The notes beneath the pieces were generated by a model that had not been told where the DNA came from, did no database searches, and saw only the letters and a list, made by a program, of their open reading frames with translations. This document shows, piece by piece, positions 1-3,533 of a DNA stretch of 5,323 nt. Position numbers and translations under genes: made by a program. Origin of the DNA: Anaerolineales bacterium (GTDB lineage: Bacteria > Chloroflexota > Anaerolineae > Promineifilales > Promineifilaceae); contig JAGQGA010000410.1 of NCBI GenBank assembly GCA_020432595.1, positions 1-5,323 of the forward strand. Reading direction: 5' to 3'. Numbering within the stretch: position 1 is the stretch's first letter; the number at the start of each line of letters is the position of its first letter.

Positions 1-120
1 GTCGGCGTAGCCGCCAACAACAGCAGCTACTTCTATCTAATCCGCGTGACCAATAGCTCAGGTGAGGTTTTCTCAAATCAGGTTGGGAAAGTTGGCTTTG
101 CTATTCAGCCAGGCCAATGA
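1..120 (+). CDS. C-terminal end of a fibronectin type III-like, probably secreted protein (partial)
   Basis: Frame 1 is open from the first base to the TGA at 118-120 and encodes 39 residues; the start lies outside the window. The visible tail has alternating hydrophobic and polar residues with a Tyr-Phe-Tyr-Leu-Ile-Arg-Val strand, then Thr-Asn-Ser-Ser-Gly-Glu-Val, Ser-Asn-Gln-Val-Gly and a closing Gly-Phe-Ala-Ile-Gln-Pro-Gly-Gln. This matches the last two strands of a fibronectin-III-like beta sandwich, where a Tyr-x-Tyr-x-Val strand precedes a Ser-Asn-x-Val-Gly strand. From memory, similar tails end secreted multidomain proteins of Chloroflexota. The catalytic or binding function of the rest cannot be inferred. 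The next gene starts 18 bases downstream on the same strand, so co-transcription is possible. Confidence is good that this is coding, and moderate for the domain. Confidence 0.65.
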   Translation, partial: VGVAANNSSYFYLIRVTNSSGEVFSNQVGKVGFAIQPGQ

Positions 121-125
121 TGGGT

Positions 126-131
126 TAGAAT
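126..131 (+). promoter_or_regulatory. -10-like hexamer TAGAAT immediately before the methyltransferase start
   Basis: TAGAAT ends 7 bases before the ATG at 139, so a transcript started from it would have almost no leader. No Shine-Dalgarno lies at a usual distance; the closest purine run, GGG at 122-124, is about 14 bases away. There is no good -35 box at 16-18 bp. This is either a leaderless TANNNT-type promoter or a chance A/T-rich stretch. Confidence 0.25.
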
Positions 132-138
132 ATTTCTT

Positions 139-1248
139 ATGACTTCTAAAAAACCACCTTTCCGTGCCGACCATGTGGGCAGTTTGCTGCGTCCCGCCGC
201 GCTGCGCCACGCCTTTAAGCAGTTTGACCAGGGCGAAATAGATGCCGCACAGTTCCGTGCCGTGCAGGACGACAGCATTCGGGCCGTGGTGCGGCTGCAA
301 GAGGAGGTGGGGCTGCAATCCATTACCGACGGCGAGTTTCGGCGGGTGTCGTATTGGGCGCATTTTGTGGAGAAGGTGGCGGGATTGGGGGTAAAAACGG
401 CCGTTTTTACCTTCCATGACGACAACCAGCAGGAGCAAAATTTCCTCTGCCCCCACGTCGAGGGGCGCGTGGAGCGCACCCAACCCATTTCCGGCGACGA
501 ATTTGACTTTTTGCGCCAAACCACCCGCCAAACGCCCAAAACCACATTGCCCTCCCCGCCGACCATGCACTTTTGGCGCGGGCAGCAGGGCATTGACCCC
601 GCCGCCTATGCCGACCCGGATGCTTTTTTTGCCGATTTAGCGGCCGTTTACCGCGCCGAAATCGCCGACTTGGTGGCACGCGGCAGCACCTACATCCAGC
701 TAGACGAAGTGCCGCTGGCAATGCTGTGCGACCCCAACGTGCGGGAGCGGCTGCGGGCGGCGGGCAGCGACCCCGATCAATTGGTCAACAGCTATGTAAA
801 ACTCATCAACGACGCGCTGGCGGAACGGCCGTCTACGCTGACCGTTGCCATGCACCTGTGCCGAGGCAACTACAAGGGGAAATGGCTCTCCGAGGGAGGC
901 TATGGCTATGTGGCGGAAAAGCTGTTTAACGACATCAACGTAGATGCCTTCTTTTTGGAGTACGACACCCCACGCGCCGGGGATTTTACGCCGCTGTCGC
1001 TGTTTCCCAGGGGAAAAACGGCCGTTTTAGGTCTCATCAGCAGCAAAACACCCCAGCTTGAACCGCTTGACGACCTGCGCCGTCGCCTAGACGAGGCCAG
1101 CCGCCATGTGCCGCTGGAGCAGCTTGCTGTCAGCCCGCAGTGCGGCTTTGCCAGCACCGTCGCTGGCAACCCCGTCACCGAAGACGACCAGCGACGCAAG
1201 CTGGCGTTGGTGGTTGAGTTGGCGGAAAGAGTGTGGGGGGCGGAGTAG
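139..1248 (+). CDS. Stand-alone MetE C-terminal-domain methyltransferase (YxjG/YxjH type)
   Basis: The 369-residue protein matches the cobalamin-independent methionine synthase catalytic (C-terminal) TIM barrel without the N-terminal MetE half, the usual size for YxjG/YxjH proteins (about 370-380). Visible signatures are the opening Asp-His-Val-Gly-Ser-Leu-Leu-Arg-Pro (11-19), Thr-Asp-Gly-Glu-Phe-Arg-Arg (63-69), Gln-Leu-Asp-Glu (187-190, a homocysteine-binding type motif) and a complete zinc site: His239-x-Cys241 in a His-Leu-Cys-Arg-Gly-Asn motif, Glu274 in Phe-Leu-Glu-Tyr-Asp, and Cys335 in Pro-Gln-Cys-Gly-Phe. The zinc thiolate should activate homocysteine or a related thiol for methylation in the cytosol. 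The methyl donor is uncertain: full-length MetE uses methyltetrahydrofolate-polyglutamate, whereas short core-MetE enzymes may take methyl groups from corrinoid proteins or other donors. The ATG fits the family N-terminus, but no Shine-Dalgarno is seen. The TAG stop lies in a hairpin repeat. The gene is convergent with htpG. Confidence 0.9.
   Translation: MTSKKPPFRADHVGSLLRPAALRHAFKQFDQGEIDAAQFRAVQDDSIRAVVRLQEEVGLQSITDGEFRRVSYWAHFVEKVAGLGVKTAVFTFHDDNQQEQNFLCPHVEGRVERTQPISGDEFDFLRQTTRQTPKTTLPSPPTMHFWRGQQGIDPAAYADPDAFFADLAAVYRAEIADLVARGSTYIQLDEVPLAMLCDPNVRERLRAAGSDPDQLVNSYVKLINDALAERPSTLTVAMHLCRGNYKGKWLSEGGYGYVAEKLFNDINVDAFFLEYDTPRAGDFTPLSLFPRGKTAVLGLISSKTPQLEPLDDLRRRLDEASRHVPLEQLAVSPQCGFASTVAGNPVTEDDQRRKLALVVELAERVWGAE
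391..410. repeat. 20-bp perfect palindrome around ACGGCCGT
   Basis: Ten bases GTAAAAACGG are followed by their exact reverse complement. This is the longest of six ACGGCCGT-centred palindromes in the window. Read in frame it encodes Val-Lys-Thr-Ala-Val-Phe-Thr (85-91) of the methyltransferase, at a point where the family usually has a variable loop. Confidence 0.85.
825..832. repeat. ACGGCCGT palindrome copy
   Basis: An exact octamer within the methyltransferase gene, read in the frame that gives Glu-Arg-Pro-Ser. Symmetry does not extend beyond 8 bp. Confidence 0.7.
1015..1028. repeat. 14-bp palindrome AAAACGGCCGTTTT
   Basis: A perfect 14-bp palindrome in the methyltransferase gene encoding Lys-Thr-Ala-Val-Leu (293-297). 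The reading frame through the palindrome is the same as at 391-410. Confidence 0.8.
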
Positions 1249-1313
1249 GGAGTGGGGCGTGGGGCGTAGGGAGTGGAAGATTTGCACCCCACTCCCTACA
1301 CCCTACACCCTAC
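1245..1313. repeat. Heptad-repeat hairpin between convergent genes, probable bidirectional 3'-end structure
   Basis: The left arm is four and a half tandem 7-bp units of the form GTRGGGM (1245-1276). The right arm is the same kind of unit in inverted orientation (1287-1313). Bases 1266-1276 pair perfectly with 1289-1299. Pairing then continues to 1252/1313 with two C-A mismatches and two G-U pairs, giving arms of about 25 bp around a 12-base loop. The TAG stop of the methyltransferase (1246-1248) and the TAG stop of htpG (complement of 1310-1312) both lie within the terminal units. No strong U-run follows on either strand, so a textbook intrinsic terminator is not shown, but a role in ending or protecting both transcripts is a reasonable inference. 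It resembles the short tandemly repeated heptanucleotides (STRR) known from heterocystous cyanobacteria. Confidence 0.85.
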
Positions 1314-3229
1314 TTATTCGTCGCTTTGGCCGCCATTTCCAACAACTGCTGGATGCGCGGCAGCATTTCGGCGGGGTTAGGGTGCAGCCCTTCTTGCACC
1401 AGGGCGCTGGCGTAAAGCTGTTCAATGGCAAGGTTGATGAGATCGCTATCTGGCTGCTTCTCGGTCAAATCTGCCAAATCCATCACCAGCGGGTGCCGCC
1501 GGTTGAGTTCCAAAATGCGCTGCGGCACTTCGTAATTTTGATTCAGGAACCGCTGAATGCGATCCATGTCGCGGTTGGAAGCACCGTCGGGAGCGACAAG
1601 CCGCACGGGGCTGCTTTTGAGAACCTTGGAGGTGCGAACTTCCTTCACTCGGTCGCCCAATGTGGTGACGCAGCGGCCCACGAAGAGGTTGTAGGCTTTG
1701 TCAGAAACGGCCGTTTCTTCCTCTTCCTTCTCCTCCTCCGGCTGCTCCGGCAGCTCAATATCCGCATCGTCCACATTCTTAATCGGCTTGTCCTTGTACT
1801 CCGTGATGACCGTCGCCATAAACGTATCCAGCGGCTCCGTCCAGTACAGCACCTCCAAATTCCGCGCCTTAAACGGGTCAAGGTGGGGGCTGTTGGCAAC
1901 CGAACGCACGCTGTCGCCCAACACATAGTAAATGGCTTCCTGGTCGGCCGGCATCCGTTCAATGTAGCTATCGAGCGAAGTCAATGCCGCGTCGTCGGCC
2001 GAGGAATGGTAGCGTAGCAAGGGCAAAATATCTTCCTTCGCCTGCGGATCCATGTCCGTTGCCAGCCCTTCTTTCAGAACGCGGCTAAATTCGCGCCAGA
2101 AATCGGCATATTTTTCCGGCTCTTTTTCGGCCAACTGCCCCAATTCGCGCAGTACCCGCTTGCGAATGGTGCGCCCAAGCTGCGTCATAAGCCGGTTGTT
2201 TTGCACCGTTTCGCGGCTCACGTTCAGCGGCAAATCTTCCGAATCCACCACGCCGTCTACAAAGCCAAGCCAGCTTGGCAGCAAGTCGGTGCAATAGTCC
2301 TGAATCAGCACGTTGTGGGAGTAAAGCATCACCCCCGGTTCTTTGCGCGATGCCAAAATGCCGGGTTCCCGTTTGGCCGGCACAAACAGCAGCGCCCGCA
2401 CGTTCACCGGCATGTCGGAGGAAAAATGGATGGTCGCCAATGGCTCCTCAAAGTCCATCGTCATTTGCTGGTAGAACTGCTTGTAGGCCTCGGCTTCAAC
2501 ATCAGACGGCCGTTTACGCCACAGCGACTCCTGCCGGTTGGCCTGCTCCTCCCCCACATAAATCGGGTAGCGGACAAAATCAGAATGCTTTTTGATGATC
2601 TGCCGCAGTTTCCACTCGCTGGCAAACTCCTCGGCATCCTTTTTCAGCACAACGTGAATTTCGGTACCGCGATCAGACTTGTCGGCCGGCCGTACCTGGA
2701 AAGAATCCCCGCCGTCAGAAATCCACATCGCCGCTTCCGCGTCAAGCCGATGGCTGCGCGAAACAACCTGCACCTCATCAGCCACCATAAACACCGAATA
2801 GAAGCCCACCCCAAACTGCCCAATCACGCTGTCGGCATCCATGCCGTTGCTTTCGCTCTTGGCTTCACCCAGCTTTTCCAAAAATTGGCGTGCCCCTGAT
2901 TGGGCAATAGTTCCCAAATTCTGTACCAACTCTTCGGCCGTCATCCCCAGCCCGCTGTCCTTAATGACAATGCGCTTGGGTTGCCCCTCTTCGACCTCTG
3001 GCACTTCAATCCTAATAGCCAGCTCTGCTTCCGGGTCTAAAACATCACGATTGGTCAGCGATTCAAAATGGAATCGCGTGAGGGCATCAGAAGCATTTGA
3101 AACCAACTCCCGCAAAAAAATCTCGCGGTCTTGGTAAAGCGAATGGACTAAAATGTGCAAAAGCTGTTTGATTTCAGCCTTAAATTGATAAGCGTTTGCC
3201 GCCTCGGCAGCGGCTGCTGCGTCACTCAT
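1310..3229 (-). CDS. htpG: HtpG, bacterial Hsp90 chaperone
   Basis: This is a cytosolic ATP-dependent chaperone acting as a homodimer, typically with DnaK. From the ATG at 3229 it has 639 residues, normal for the family. The GHKL ATPase domain (about 13-225) has Glu-Leu-Val-Ser-Asn-Ala-Ser-Asp-Ala-Leu (41-50, with Glu41 and the Mg-binding Asn45), Asp-Ser-Gly-Leu-Gly-Met (91-96; Asp-Asn-Gly-x-Gly-Met is commoner), Gly-Gln-Phe-Gly-Val-Gly-Phe-Tyr-Ser (137-145) and Arg-Gly-Thr-Glu-Ile (187-191). The middle domain carries Leu-Pro-Leu-Asn-Val-Ser-Arg-Glu (333-340), whose Arg339 corresponds to the catalytic arginine. A very acidic stretch (about 492-506) separates the middle and C-terminal dimerisation domains and contains an ACGGCCGT palindrome. 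A longer reading starting at 3256 adds nine residues, but GAGGTG at 3235-3240, 5 bases before the ATG at 3229, supports the shorter start. No CIRCE operator is seen upstream. The stop codon lies in the 1245-1313 hairpin. Confidence 0.97.
   Translation of the reverse strand: MSDAAAAAEAANAYQFKAEIKQLLHILVHSLYQDREIFLRELVSNASDALTRFHFESLTNRDVLDPEAELAIRIEVPEVEEGQPKRIVIKDSGLGMTAEELVQNLGTIAQSGARQFLEKLGEAKSESNGMDADSVIGQFGVGFYSVFMVADEVQVVSRSHRLDAEAAMWISDGGDSFQVRPADKSDRGTEIHVVLKKDAEEFASEWKLRQIIKKHSDFVRYPIYVGEEQANRQESLWRKRPSDVEAEAYKQFYQQMTMDFEEPLATIHFSSDMPVNVRALLFVPAKREPGILASRKEPGVMLYSHNVLIQDYCTDLLPSWLGFVDGVVDSEDLPLNVSRETVQNNRLMTQLGRTIRKRVLRELGQLAEKEPEKYADFWREFSRVLKEGLATDMDPQAKEDILPLLRYHSSADDAALTSLDSYIERMPADQEAIYYVLGDSVRSVANSPHLDPFKARNLEVLYWTEPLDTFMATVITEYKDKPIKNVDDADIELPEQPEEEKEEEETAVSDKAYNLFVGRCVTTLGDRVKEVRTSKVLKSSPVRLVAPDGASNRDMDRIQRFLNQNYEVPQRILELNRRHPLVMDLADLTEKQPDSDLINLAIEQLYASALVQEGLHPNPAEMLPRIQQLLEMAAKATNK
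1703..1718. repeat. 16-bp palindrome AGAAACGGCCGTTTCT
   Basis: A perfect 16-bp palindrome inside htpG. On the coding strand it supplies Glu-Thr-Ala-Val-Ser (504-508), directly after the acidic linker, again in the Thr-Ala-Val frame. Confidence 0.8.
2506..2513. repeat. ACGGCCGT palindrome copy
   Basis: An exact octamer inside htpG, read as Arg-Pro-Ser (240-242) in a loop following Trp-Arg-Lys. This is the same alternative frame as the copy at 825-832. Confidence 0.7.
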
Positions 3230-3234
3230 ACTTT

Positions 3235-3240
3235 CACCTC
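3235..3240 (-). promoter_or_regulatory. Ribosome binding site deciding the htpG start
   Basis: On the minus strand GAGGTG is followed by 5 bases and then the ATG at 3229. This is a strong Shine-Dalgarno at ideal spacing. It lies inside the longer reading frame that begins at 3256, which makes that longer start unlikely. Confidence 0.85.
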
Positions 3241-3455
3241 GTTTGTCCTTGTTCAACGAACGTTATTGTATCTTTTTTAGGCGACCCAATCATACCCCGA
3301 AATAGTTAGATAAACGTAAACAAACCATCGTTTTTCGGGAAATTGGTTTTGAGGCGGACATTTAGGCCAAAGCCAATAATCAATGATCCGAAAAAGCAGT
3401 GTTTTGGCCTTGGCTCACGGCTTTTTTAGCTTGAGCAGGGGTCATTATTTTCTTG

Positions 3456-3461
3456 AAAAAA
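3456..3461 (-). terminator. T-run downstream of the glucanase 3' hairpin
   Basis: On the minus strand TTTTTT begins 10 bases after the base of the hairpin at 3472-3526. Hairpin plus T-run could form a factor-independent terminator for the glucanase transcript, although the gap is longer than in a standard terminator. Confidence 0.4.
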
Positions 3462-3471
3462 CCTTAGGTGA

Positions 3472-3526
3472 GGATTGGAGATTGGAGCTTACTCGTACCC
3501 AATCTCCAATCCCCAATCTCCAATCC
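3472..3526. repeat. Heptad-repeat hairpin after the glucanase stop, with two alternative right arms
   Basis: The left arm GGATTGGAGATTGG (3472-3485) is the exact reverse complement of CCAATCTCCAATCC, which occurs twice back to back at 3499-3512 and 3513-3526. Each 14-mer is two 7-bp units (CCAATCY), so the right arm is a four-unit heptad tandem. The left arm can therefore pair perfectly (14 bp) with either copy, giving loops of 13 or 27 bases. On the minus strand the structure starts 7 bases after the TAG of the glucanase gene. It probably acts in transcription termination or mRNA 3'-end stability. Confidence 0.85.
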
Positions 3527-3533
3527 CTATTTC

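Larger units (their letters stand above)
3230..3471 (-). promoter_or_regulatory. Non-coding htpG upstream region with weak -10 candidate
   Basis: This stretch of about 240 bases is more A/T-rich than the genes and holds no convincing ORF. On the minus strand TACAAT (complement of 3265-3270) lies 35 bases before the htpG ATG and could be a -10 box, but no clear -35 hexamer is placed 16-18 bp upstream. The CIRCE heat-shock operator (TTAGCACTC-N9-GAGTGCTAA) is absent. Three copies of a CCGAAA/TTTCGG half-site (3296-3302, 3331-3339, 3388-3395), the middle one inverted relative to the others, could pair in alternative ways or bind a regulator. This is weak evidence. Confidence 0.35.

Noticed and set aside
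1310..2017. Long plus-strand ORF opposite htpG (and similar opposite-strand ORFs over the glucanase)
   Set aside because: These are antisense shadows of strongly conserved genes, produced by high GC and codon bias; none resembles a known protein.
3230..3256. Longer htpG start at 3256, adding nine residues
   Set aside because: The strong Shine-Dalgarno at 3235-3240 lies inside that extension and is ideally spaced for the ATG at 3229.
3251..3261. GTTC-AAC-GAAC inverted repeat in the htpG leader as an operator
   Set aside because: Its arms are only 4 bp and do not extend; it is likely chance, and it does not match CIRCE or another known heat-shock operator.
3290..3361. 23-codon minus-strand ORF (ATG at 3361) before htpG
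   Set aside because: It has no ribosome binding site and an unremarkable composition; it is probably chance.
3413..3436. GCTCA...TGAGC hairpin with an internal T-run as an intrinsic terminator
   Set aside because: The stem is 5 bp plus an interrupted 3 bp, and no T-run follows it on either strand; the T-run lies in the loop.
3380..3445. 21-codon minus-strand ORF (ATG at 3445) in the htpG upstream region
   Set aside because: It has no Shine-Dalgarno at useful spacing and no family resemblance, and is short enough to arise by chance.
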